This document shows positions 44,523 through 52,092 of a DNA stretch of 52,546 nt, piece by piece. The stretch is from contig JAKSKP010000005.1 of the NCBI GenBank assembly GCA_024401635.1, positions 1 through 52,546 on the forward strand. The letters are read 5' to 3'. The notes beneath the pieces are model-generated. The model was not told the DNA's origin. It saw nothing but the letters and a program-made list of their open reading frames with translations, and searched no databases. Both the position numbers and the translations under genes were made by a program. The first letter of the stretch is position 1. Every line of letters starts with the position of its first letter. Source of the stretch: Bacteroidales bacterium. GTDB taxonomy: Bacteria; Bacteroidota; Bacteroidia; Bacteroidales; UBA932.

Positions 44523-45288
44523 GCTCTCTCAATCTTCTTTTCAGGCTTGCATTCTCCTGAGTTATCTCCTTCAGGTCCGAATTGAGTTCCTGCAGCTGGT
44601 CGTCGCCTTCGAAACCGACGTTGTACGGCTGCGAGTAACGCTTGTACGAATCCACACCCTGAAGCATCCTCTTCAAAGGACGGACATAGAATTCCAATAT
44701 GAAGAAAAGCAACAGAAGCGACAGTATGATCGCCACGGTGACGCTCACCACCGTAGGCATCACACTGCGGTAGAAGCTCTCGTCGAAGCTGCCGGAATTG
44801 GCCTGAAGGTCGTCATATATGCCCTTGTTCACGTTATCCTGCCACATACGGAACTCGTTGTACTGGGGCTGGAGAACGGTGAAATACCAATCTCTTGAAT
44901 CCACGAAATCGCTGACTATGATGCTGTCCAGCTGCAGGGACGTATCGGTGTACCTGGTAAAGGCGGCACGCAGTGAATCGGCGTGGTCCACCCTGAAGGC
45001 CGAAAGCTCGGAAATAAGGCTGTCCGCCAGCGTGAGATAGGGCCTGGGATTGAGTCCCGACACCACGATGCTGTCTGCGTTGCCGACTATGGACAGTATG
45101 CTGACGTTGTACTCGTCGCTTATGACGCCGAGCTCCGTGCTCATATTGACGCAGGCGATGTTTTCAGAAATCTGATCGCTGACATAATGGCTCATCCTCC
45201 TGAATTCGAAGATTGAAATCACTCCCGAAACCAGAAGCACGGCCACTATGGAACTGACGGCGAAAGTCAGTTTTGAGGACATACCCAT
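44512..45288 (-). CDS. HAMP-domain membrane protein lacking an output domain
   Basis: The 258-residue protein has a membrane helix (about 7-27), a helical periplasmic domain (about 28-170), a second membrane helix (about 176-197, SVTVAIILSLLLLFFILEFY), a HAMP-like linker starting VRPLKRMLQGVD, and a coiled-coil tail rich in charge (EITQENASLKRRLRERER). This is the front half of a sensor kinase or chemoreceptor, but no kinase, cyclase or signalling domain follows. It overlaps trkH by 11 bases, so it may pass a signal to the transporter or be a remnant. The coupling to trkH suggests a kept function. Confidence 0.78.
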   Translation of the reverse strand: MGMSSKLTFAVSSIVAVLLVSGVISIFEFRRMSHYVSDQISENIACVNMSTELGVISDEYNVSILSIVGNADSIVVSGLNPRPYLTLADSLISELSAFRVDHADSLRAAFTRYTDTSLQLDSIIVSDFVDSRDWYFTVLQPQYNEFRMWQDNVNKGIYDDLQANSGSFDESFYRSVMPTVVSVTVAIILSLLLLFFILEFYVRPLKRMLQGVDSYKRYSQPYNVGFEGDDQLQELNSDLKEITQENASLKRRLRERER

Positions 45289-45310
45289 AATACGCTCTGT
45301 TTGTTAACTG

Positions 45311-45318
45311 CAAATATA
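45311..45318 (-). promoter_or_regulatory. -7 box for the HAMP-trkH operon
   Basis: The minus strand reads TATATTTG, 22 bases before the ATG at 45288. Its mate for the rightward operon lies only 11 bases away, so the two promoters overlap. Confidence 0.5.
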
Positions 45319-45329
45319 ATTGATTTTTG

Positions 45330-45337
45330 TATCTTTG
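45330..45337 (+). promoter_or_regulatory. -7 box for the TIGR02757-tldD operon
   Basis: TATCTTTG fits TAnnTTTG and lies 22 bases before the ATG at 45360. No clear TTTG is found at the right spacing. Confidence 0.5.
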
Positions 45338-45359
45338 TGAACATTGTATACGAAAAGAT

Positions 45360-46061
45360 ATGGACAAGCAGACCGCGGACAGGCTGAAGGCCTGGGCTGA
45401 AAAATACAATGACATACAGTATTTCACCACGGATCCGATAGCATTCCCGCGCAGATTCGCCTCCGGGCTGGCAAAGGGTGAAGCCCTGCTGCAGGACGTG
45501 GAGATTGCCGGACTTCTCGCAGGCCACCTCGCCTGGGGACGCAGGGAAATGATAGTGCGCGATTGCGGCAGGCTCTTCGACGAGATGAAGTGGCGCCCCT
45601 ACGAATATGTGATGGACGGCAAGTGGAAAGATGACCCCACAAGCCTTCACAGGACCATAAAATGGAGCGAGATAGCCGCAATATGCGGGAGGTTGCGCGA
45701 CATTTACAGGCAGATGGACTCCATCGAAACGCTGTCAACAGCCCAGATACGCAGGGACATATTCGGGTCTTCGGACGACCCCAACGCCGCAAACAAGAAG
45801 ATCAATATGTTCAGAAGGTGGATGGTAAGGGATGACGGCAAGGTGGACCTGGGCCTGTGGAAGCACAGCGACAGGAGCGCGCTGCTCATACCGCTTGACG
45901 TCCACGTGCATTGCAGCGCGCTGGAACTGGGGCTTACCGCCAGGAGGAGCACGGACTTCAAGACTGTCGTCGAGATAACCGATGCTTTCAGGGAGATATT
46001 CCCCACAGACCCGTGCAAAGGCGATTTTGCATTGTTCGGACACGGAATAGCCGGGAAATGA
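45360..46061 (+). CDS. TIGR02757 (DUF2400) family protein
   Basis: The 233-residue protein starts MDKQTADRLKAWAEKYND and has DPIAFPRRFASG and IAGLLAGHLAWGRREMIV. The later KKINMFRRWMVRDDGKVDLG, WKHSDRSALLIPLDVHVHCS and FALFGHGI are also family text. TIGR02757 proteins are common in Bacteroidota and look distantly like helix-hairpin-helix DNA glycosylases (W-x-D-G-x-V-D-x-G), though no reaction is shown. The start gives the normal N-terminus. Its stop overlaps the tldD ATG (ATGA). Confidence 0.9.
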   Translation: MDKQTADRLKAWAEKYNDIQYFTTDPIAFPRRFASGLAKGEALLQDVEIAGLLAGHLAWGRREMIVRDCGRLFDEMKWRPYEYVMDGKWKDDPTSLHRTIKWSEIAAICGRLRDIYRQMDSIETLSTAQIRRDIFGSSDDPNAANKKINMFRRWMVRDDGKVDLGLWKHSDRSALLIPLDVHVHCSALELGLTARRSTDFKTVVEITDAFREIFPTDPCKGDFALFGHGIAGK

Positions 46062-47479
46062 AAGACACAGGACAGTTCCTCGACCTGTTCAAGGTCACAC
46101 TCAAGGATATGGAGACGGTGATTGCGGCCGCAATGTCCTGCGGAGCATCATATGCCGACCTGTATTTCGAGCACACGATATTCCGCAACCTGATGCTGAG
46201 GGACTCGGATGTCAGTTCCGGAGGCTTCCACATCGACTACGGAGTAGGCATCAGGGCCCTTGACGGGGAAAGGACAGGCTATTCATATTGCGAGACCACC
46301 GAACTCGGCGCCATGCTCAAGGCAGCAAAGGGTGCGGCATCCATAGGCAGCGGAAAATATGGTCCCCTGACAATCCCCGCTGTCAGCAATGCCCCGTCCG
46401 GCAACGATTTCTACGGCAGTGCGGACGGATGGGAGCACAGCGACGTGAAGACCGTTTCCGCCTTTATGAAGCGTCTGGAGCAGAACATACTGTCGAAGGA
46501 CGGAAGGATAAGCAAGACCCTTATCGTTTTCAGCGCATCGCAAAGCAGCATAATGATGTTCGACAGTCTGGGACAGCTCTGCACCGACACACGTCCTATG
46601 CGCAGCATTTCCGCAAGAATAGTTTTCTCGAACGGCAGGGTCCTGGACAGCCGCAGCGTATCACGCAGCTTCAGGATGGGGCCGGAGATGCTGACCGGCG
46701 GACTTATTGACCAGATGACTTCGGAACTGTGCGACGGCATTGACAGCTGTCTCGAGGCGGGAAAGCCCAAGGGCGGCAGAATGCCCGTTGTAATGGGCGC
46801 GGGAGCTTCCGGAATACTGCTGCACGAGGCTATGGGCCACGCCTTCGAGGCTGACTTCAACAGAAAGGGCCAGTCCGTCTTCTGCGGCAAAATGGGCCAG
46901 AAGGTATGCCCTTCCGAAATAAGCATAGTGGATGACGCCACGGTGGAATTCAACCGTGGAGCCTGCAACTACGATGACGAAGGCGTACCTGGCCGTAAGA
47001 CATATATGGTAAGGGACGGAGTGCTGACCTCCTACCTTCACGACAGAATCAGCGCAAGACATTTCGGCGTCGACCCCACAGGCAACGGACGGCGCGAGAG
47101 TTTCCGCTTCTACCCTATCCCGAGGATGAGGCTTACATATATGGAAAACGGCCCCTGCAGCCGCGCGGACATCATCTCCTCCGTCAAAAAGGGCATATAC
47201 GTCGACGAATTCACCGGAGGGCAGGTCAACATAGGTCAGGGCGACTTCACCTTCTTCGTGAAATCCGGTTTCCTTATAGAATCCGGCCGTCTCACCCGCC
47301 CGGTCAAGGACATCAACGTCATAGGCAACGGACCGCGGGCGCTGGCCGACATCACCGCCGTCGGCAACGACCTGAGGATAGACAACGGCAGGTGGACCTG
47401 CGGAAAGGAGCAGAGCGTTCCGGTGGGATGCGGAATGCCCACAGTGCTTGTCAGGGAACTTACTGTCGGAGGGGAATGA
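46058..47479 (+). CDS. tldD: Metalloprotease TldD
   Basis: TldD is the catalytic half of the TldD/TldE protease, which cleaves unfolded or leader peptides, such as those of CcdA and microcin B17. The 473-residue protein carries the zinc motif HEAMGHAFEAD (HExxxH) and, further on, GVPGRKTYMVRDGVLTSYL. FTGGQVNIGQGDFTFFV and PVKDINVIGNGP are typical of the C-terminal domain. The ATG at 46058 overlaps the upstream stop. tldE follows one base after its stop, so the two subunits are made together. Confidence 0.94.
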   Translation: MKDTGQFLDLFKVTLKDMETVIAAAMSCGASYADLYFEHTIFRNLMLRDSDVSSGGFHIDYGVGIRALDGERTGYSYCETTELGAMLKAAKGAASIGSGKYGPLTIPAVSNAPSGNDFYGSADGWEHSDVKTVSAFMKRLEQNILSKDGRISKTLIVFSASQSSIMMFDSLGQLCTDTRPMRSISARIVFSNGRVLDSRSVSRSFRMGPEMLTGGLIDQMTSELCDGIDSCLEAGKPKGGRMPVVMGAGASGILLHEAMGHAFEADFNRKGQSVFCGKMGQKVCPSEISIVDDATVEFNRGACNYDDEGVPGRKTYMVRDGVLTSYLHDRISARHFGVDPTGNGRRESFRFYPIPRMRLTYMENGPCSRADIISSVKKGIYVDEFTGGQVNIGQGDFTFFVKSGFLIESGRLTRPVKDINVIGNGPRALADITAVGNDLRIDNGRWTCGKEQSVPVGCGMPTVLVRELTVGGE

Positions 47480-47480
47480 T

Positions 47481-48845
47481 ATGGAGGCAAAAGGAATAAT
47501 ACAGGATAACGAGAAAATGCTGGCACGTCTTTGCGTCAGCACGGCTTTGGACAAGGGGGCGGATGCTGTGCGCATCACGCTGAACAAAACCGTCCAGAAC
47601 AGCGTCAGCGTACTCAACTCGGTGATAGACAGGATATCCTACAACGAGGACAGGTCCATATCCGCCTGCATTTTCGCAAACGGCTCGTACGGAAGTTTCA
47701 GCACGAACAGGCTGGAAGAGGAAGACTTGCGTTCATTCATCGGGCAGGCCATTGAAAACGTAAGGCTGCTTGCCCCCGACCCCTGCAGAAGCCTTCCCGA
47801 GAAAAACTCGAAGGCGACAGGCTGCAGCAAAGGAGACGAGCTGGGCCTGTATGACCCGGCCTTCCTCGGCCTTGACCAGGAAAGAAGGCTGAAAATAGCC
47901 ACGGAAGCGGCGGACGGCACCGGTACGCCCGTCCAGGGCTGCATTGTCGAGGCGGTGGAGGCCGAATATTCCGATAGCTGCGATGATGAGTATATGGTGG
48001 ATTCGGACGGCTTCGAAGGCAGGCACATCGAGACCCGCTTCGGTTTCTGCGCGGAGACTACCGTCAAGGATGCCGGTGGAAACAGATACAGCGGCTACTG
48101 GTGGGACTCTTCCTGGAAACTGGACACTATGGACATAGGCGGGGTTACGGCCACTTCCCTGCAGAAGGCCGCGGCCAAGGCAGGTCCCTTCCCCATCGAA
48201 CCGGGAAGATACGACATAGTGGTCGATCCCTGCTGCGCCTCACGCCTGGTATCCCCGATAATACAGGCTCTTAACGCAGGAAACATACAGCAGAACAATT
48301 CCTTCCTCAAGGACAGGCTGGACACGAAGGCATTTTCAGAAAACCTGACCCTGTACGACAGGCCTGTGGACAGACATTGCGTCGGAAGCAGGCTGTATGA
48401 CAGTGAAGGAGTGGCTACCGTTGAAAGGACGGTGATTGACAAAGGTGTGGTCAAAACCTGCTTCACCAACAGCTATATGGCGGCAAAAACGGGAATGGAG
48501 CACACGGTGGACAACATTTCGCGGGCCTGTATGGTACCTTTCATTTGGAATTGCCGCAAAAAAGAGATAAATTTGAAAGATATTATGGCCGCCGTCAGGG
48601 ACGGGGTATACGTCACCGGCTTCAACGGAGGCAACTGCAATGATGCCACCGGCGATTTCTCCTTCGGAATCGAAGGAATGCTGTTCAGGAACGGACAGGC
48701 GGTGCATCCGGTCTGCGAGGTCATAATGACGGGGAACATGCTCGAGTTGTGGAACTCGCTTGCGGCTGTGGGCAGCGATCCCCGGAAATGCAGCGGATGG
48801 CAGATACCGGCTCTGGCCTTCCGCAATGTTGAACTTGATGCATAA
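47481..48845 (+). CDS. tldE: TldE/PmbA family protease subunit
   Basis: This 454-residue partner lacks the zinc motif of TldD, as expected for TldE/PmbA. It shares the same fold and family phrases: DRISYNEDRSISACIFANGS, PGRYDIVVDPCCASRLVSPI, LYDSEGVATVERTVIDKGVV and GVYVTGFNGGNCNDATGDFSFGIEG (in parts). It ends with EVIMTGNMLELWNSLAAVGS. The start codon follows the tldD stop by one base. Both proteins are needed for the active heterodimer. No RiPP precursor gene is seen nearby, so a housekeeping quality-control role is likelier. Confidence 0.93.
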   Translation: MEAKGIIQDNEKMLARLCVSTALDKGADAVRITLNKTVQNSVSVLNSVIDRISYNEDRSISACIFANGSYGSFSTNRLEEEDLRSFIGQAIENVRLLAPDPCRSLPEKNSKATGCSKGDELGLYDPAFLGLDQERRLKIATEAADGTGTPVQGCIVEAVEAEYSDSCDDEYMVDSDGFEGRHIETRFGFCAETTVKDAGGNRYSGYWWDSSWKLDTMDIGGVTATSLQKAAAKAGPFPIEPGRYDIVVDPCCASRLVSPIIQALNAGNIQQNNSFLKDRLDTKAFSENLTLYDRPVDRHCVGSRLYDSEGVATVERTVIDKGVVKTCFTNSYMAAKTGMEHTVDNISRACMVPFIWNCRKKEINLKDIMAAVRDGVYVTGFNGGNCNDATGDFSFGIEGMLFRNGQAVHPVCEVIMTGNMLELWNSLAAVGSDPRKCSGWQIPALAFRNVELDA

Positions 48846-48858
48846 AAAACTGTATATC

Positions 48859-49467
48859 ATGAAAATATCTGACAAAAAAGTGGTTGCTCTCATATACGAG
48901 CTCAAGGTGAACGGTGAAGTTGTGGACAAAACAACAAAGGAAAGGCCCCTGGACTTCATCCAGGGCATGGGATATCTGCTCCCCCTGTTCGAGAAGAACA
49001 TAGAGGGCAAGGAGCCCGGTGACAGATTCGCTTTCACCCTCGAGCCCAAGGACGGCTACGGCGTATGGGAGGAGGAAAGGGTAATAGACCTGCCCAAACA
49101 GGCCTTCGAGGTGGACGGACAGATGCGCGAAGACCTTATGGTAGTCGGCAACACCATTCCCCTGGTGAACCAGATGGGCGGCGTCGTTCCCGGCAAAATC
49201 CTGGAAATAGGAGATGCCACCGTCAAGATTGACATCAATCATCCGATGGCAGGCAAGACCCTGGATTTCAGCGGTGAGATAATAAGCGTAAGGGACGCCA
49301 CCGAAAAGGAACTTTCCGAAGGTCTGCACGGCGAATTCGCCCAGCACCACGAATGCAATTGCGGCGGTTGCGGCGACTGCAACGGAGAATGCGGGGGGGA
49401 CTGCAAGGAAGAGGGAGAATCCTGCTCCAAGGGAAAATGCAAAGGCGGATGCCACAATAAACAGTGA
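48859..49467 (+). CDS. SlyD-like FKBP-type peptidyl-prolyl isomerase with Cys-rich tail
   Basis: The 202-residue protein has an FKBP domain (VALIYELKVNGEVVDKTT, then DFIQGMGYLLPLFEKNIEG) with an inserted IF chaperone flap. LEPKDGYGVWEEERVIDLPK and INHPMAGKTLDFSGEI are phrases typical of SlyD. The C-terminus (about 160-202) has nine cysteines and several His, as in HHECNCGGCGDCNG and KGKCKGGCHNK. In SlyD such tails bind nickel and assist hydrogenase maturation; here only metal binding is likely. The ATG at 48859 begins the domain. The glycosyltransferase start overlaps its stop (GTGA). Confidence 0.92.
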   Translation: MKISDKKVVALIYELKVNGEVVDKTTKERPLDFIQGMGYLLPLFEKNIEGKEPGDRFAFTLEPKDGYGVWEEERVIDLPKQAFEVDGQMREDLMVVGNTIPLVNQMGGVVPGKILEIGDATVKIDINHPMAGKTLDFSGEIISVRDATEKELSEGLHGEFAQHHECNCGGCGDCNGECGGDCKEEGESCSKGKCKGGCHNKQ

Positions 49468-50723
49468 CCACAAGCATAGTCATACTGAACTGGAACGGAA
49501 GGAATTTTCTCGAAAAATACCTTCCTTCGGTCGTCAGGACCACCTCCGGGCTTGAAGGCGTGAAGGTGGTCGTAGCCGACAACGGTTCGGATGACGGGTC
49601 AAGGGAACTGATAATCAAGGAATTCCCCGAAGTCGAATTTATCCGCCTGGGCAAAAACTACGGTTTCGCGGAAGGCTACAACAGGGCACTGAACAAGCTG
49701 GAAGCCGACTGTTTCCTGCTGCTGAACAGTGACGTGGAAGTCTGCGAAGACTGGCTCTCCCCTCTTCTGGAGTGGATGGAACTGCATCCCGAATGCGGAA
49801 TATGCGGTCCGAAGATCCACCGTATGGACGACAGGGGCTGTTTCGAATATGCAGGCGCCGCAGGAGGTCTTGTCGACAGATACGGTTACCCTTTCTGCCG
49901 CGGACGCGTGCAGGACCGGCTGGAAAGGGACGAAGGGCAGTACGACATACCTGCGGACGTACTCTGGGTAAGCGGAGCCGCCCTGATGGTACGCAGCAGC
50001 GTTTTCTTCAGTCTGGGAGGCTTCTGCCGCAAGTTCTTCGCCCATATGGAGGAAATAGACCTCTGCTGGCGGGCAAGGCTGGAGGGATGGAAGGTAACTG
50101 TGGTGCCACGCAGCACAGTCTATCATCTTGGAGGCGGATCGCTGCCCCAGGATTCCCCCTACAAGCTTTTCCTCAACTACAGGAACAACCTTCTGATGAT
50201 GGCCCGCTGCCTGCCGAAAACCTACGCCGTGGCCTATGCATTCAACATTATGGGAAAGGTAGCGAGTCCTGACGACGGCCCTGTAATGCTGCTCAACTGT
50301 TCGGACTTCTACAACGAAAACGACAAGCCTTTCCGAAACGACCTGGCTGACGCAATATCGGCCCTGGGCATAAGAAAGGCGGAGAGGACCATAAGGAAAC
50401 GTATGATGCTGGACGCCCTTGCGGCGCTTGTGTATCTTTTCAGCGGAAAAGGCGGGGCTTTCAAAGCCGTTTTCAACGCACACCGCGAATTCTGGCATAT
50501 GAGGGAAAGGGCCGACAGGAAGAAAGTGCGTCAGTACATACAGTCCATACTTGGAGGCGAGAGGATTGACATAGCCGCAAACCTTCTTACCGAAGAACCG
50601 GGCACGGAAAACCAGATGTCTGCAAGTTTCGGTCTCAGAGCCATGTGGAACCGCTGGATCGTATGGGCCGGAATCAGGAAAAAGGAACGAATATTCGAAT
50701 ATATCAAAGATACGTTGGTATGA
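49464..50723 (+). CDS. Family 2 glycosyltransferase
   Basis: This 419-residue GT-A enzyme starts at a GTG that overlaps the previous stop: TTSIVILNWNGRNFLEKYLP, then VVVADNGSDDGSREL, NYGFAEGYNRAL and LLLNSDVEVCEDWL (metal-binding DxD-like site). Acceptor-side motifs include WVSGAALMVRSSVF and MEEIDLCWRARLEGWKVTVV, then YHLGGGS. It resembles rhamnosyltransferase-like enzymes of cell-surface polysaccharides; the sugar is unknown. Between NYRNNLLMMARCLP and MMLDALAALVYLFSGKG lies an extra segment of about 45 residues (SPDDGPVMLLNCSDFYNEND and following) that I do not expect in the family. Confidence 0.9.
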   Translation: MTTSIVILNWNGRNFLEKYLPSVVRTTSGLEGVKVVVADNGSDDGSRELIIKEFPEVEFIRLGKNYGFAEGYNRALNKLEADCFLLLNSDVEVCEDWLSPLLEWMELHPECGICGPKIHRMDDRGCFEYAGAAGGLVDRYGYPFCRGRVQDRLERDEGQYDIPADVLWVSGAALMVRSSVFFSLGGFCRKFFAHMEEIDLCWRARLEGWKVTVVPRSTVYHLGGGSLPQDSPYKLFLNYRNNLLMMARCLPKTYAVAYAFNIMGKVASPDDGPVMLLNCSDFYNENDKPFRNDLADAISALGIRKAERTIRKRMMLDALAALVYLFSGKGGAFKAVFNAHREFWHMRERADRKKVRQYIQSILGGERIDIAANLLTEEPGTENQMSASFGLRAMWNRWIVWAGIRKKERIFEYIKDTLV

Positions 50724-52078
50724 AAATAGTCATTGTCGGAGCGGGAGAAGTTGGCGCGCACCTGGCCAAGATGCTCAGCGGCGGCGCGCACGATATTACG
50801 GTCATAGACTCGGATGCCGTGAGGCTTCAGGCCCTGTCGGCCGCGGCCGACATCATTGCGGTCGAGGGCAATCCTGTGTCAATCGAGGTGCTGAAACAGG
50901 CTGAAGCCGACAAGGCCGACCTGTTCATCGCCGTATATCCGTCCAGTTCGCAGAACGTCAACGTGGTTTCAGCCCTGCTGGCCAAGAAGATGGGCAGCAA
51001 GAAGGTTACAGCCAGGATCAACAATGAGGAATACCTTTCCTACGACAACCGCTACCTGTTCACGGAGATGGGCATAGACCTTCTCTTCTACCCCGAGAAG
51101 ATAGCAGCCGGCGAGATACTGGACCTGCTGACACGCACTGCAGCCACAGATTCGCTGGACTTCGGCCGCGGAAAGCTCCAGATGGCAGTATTCAAGCTTG
51201 TGGACGAATCCCCCATCATAGATATGACGCTGCAGGAGTTCGCGAAGAGCGCCCCGGCAGGCAATCTCCAGTTCAGGGTCGTCGCCATCTCTCGCAACGA
51301 GGAGACCTTCATCCCCAAATCCGACACCAGGTTCAAATACAACGACCTGCTGTTCATAATAGCCAAACGCGAAGGTATAGAGCCGCTGATGCAGTACATA
51401 GGCAAAAGCAACATTGCAGTCAGGAGCGTAATGATAATGGGCGGCAGCCCCATCGGTGAAATGGTGGCCAGGTCCCTTGCCGAGCGTGGCTTTGTCGTCA
51501 AGATAATAGACAATGACAAGCAGCGTTGCGCCCAGCTGTCCGAATCTCTGCCCGACAGCGTGATGGTCATCAACGGTGACGGACGTGACTCGGACCTTCT
51601 GGTAGATGAGAACATACGTAATTTCGACGCCTTCGTAGCCCTCACGAAAAGCTCGGAGGCCAATATCCTGGCCTGCGTGGCGGCCAAGAAAATGGGAATG
51701 GGGCGTACAATAGCCCAGGTTGAGAATCTGGAATACATATCACTGGCAGAAGGCATGGGCGTCGACGCCGTCATAAACAAGAAGCTCATCACTGCCGGCA
51801 GGATATTCAAGTTCACCCTTTCCGACAAGGTCCGCTTCGTGAAGTATATGAGCGGAACCAATGCTGAGATAATCGAGTTCATAGTCTCCCCCGAGAGCAG
51901 GATTACAAAGGCAGCGCTCAAGGACCTCGATTTCCCCGAGAACGCCATAATAGGCGGCGTTATTCGCGGCGGAGACTCCTTCATCGCCGTAGGAGACACG
52001 AAAATCCAGGCATATGACCGCGTAGCCGTGTTCGCAATGCCGGATTCGGTCAAGGAAGTGGACAAATGGTTCAAATAA
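50720..52078 (+). CDS. trkA: Trk potassium uptake regulator TrkA
   Basis: TrkA is the cytoplasmic ring that gates TrkH in response to nucleotides. The 452-residue protein holds two RCK units, each with a Rossmann fold and a C-terminal RCK_C domain: GAGEVGAHLAKMLSGG and VIDSDAVRLQAL in the first, GGSPIGEMVARSLAERG and IIDNDKQRCAQLSE in the second. DGRDSDLLVDENIRNFDAFV and ANILACVAAKKMG follow. The ATG at 50720 overlaps the glycosyltransferase stop (ATGA). It is apart from trkH (43068-44522). Confidence 0.95.
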   Translation: MKIVIVGAGEVGAHLAKMLSGGAHDITVIDSDAVRLQALSAAADIIAVEGNPVSIEVLKQAEADKADLFIAVYPSSSQNVNVVSALLAKKMGSKKVTARINNEEYLSYDNRYLFTEMGIDLLFYPEKIAAGEILDLLTRTAATDSLDFGRGKLQMAVFKLVDESPIIDMTLQEFAKSAPAGNLQFRVVAISRNEETFIPKSDTRFKYNDLLFIIAKREGIEPLMQYIGKSNIAVRSVMIMGGSPIGEMVARSLAERGFVVKIIDNDKQRCAQLSESLPDSVMVINGDGRDSDLLVDENIRNFDAFVALTKSSEANILACVAAKKMGMGRTIAQVENLEYISLAEGMGVDAVINKKLITAGRIFKFTLSDKVRFVKYMSGTNAEIIEFIVSPESRITKAALKDLDFPENAIIGGVIRGGDSFIAVGDTKIQAYDRVAVFAMPDSVKEVDKWFK

Positions 52079-52092
52079 AAAACGCAACATAT

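Noticed and set aside
46661..47617. Long open frames antisense to tldD and to other GC-rich genes (also 49599-50498, 51088-52074, 17296-18351)
   Set aside because: Each mirrors a well-supported gene on the other strand, has no family motif and comes from codon bias.
46058..48845. tldD/tldE as part of a peptide (RiPP) biosynthesis cluster
   Set aside because: No short precursor, modifying enzyme or exporter is seen around them; the neighbours are housekeeping genes.
50255..50397. A double frameshift in the glycosyltransferase as the source of the odd segment
   Set aside because: The frame is continuous and the segment is longer than would be explained by compensating shifts in family text; an insertion is simpler.
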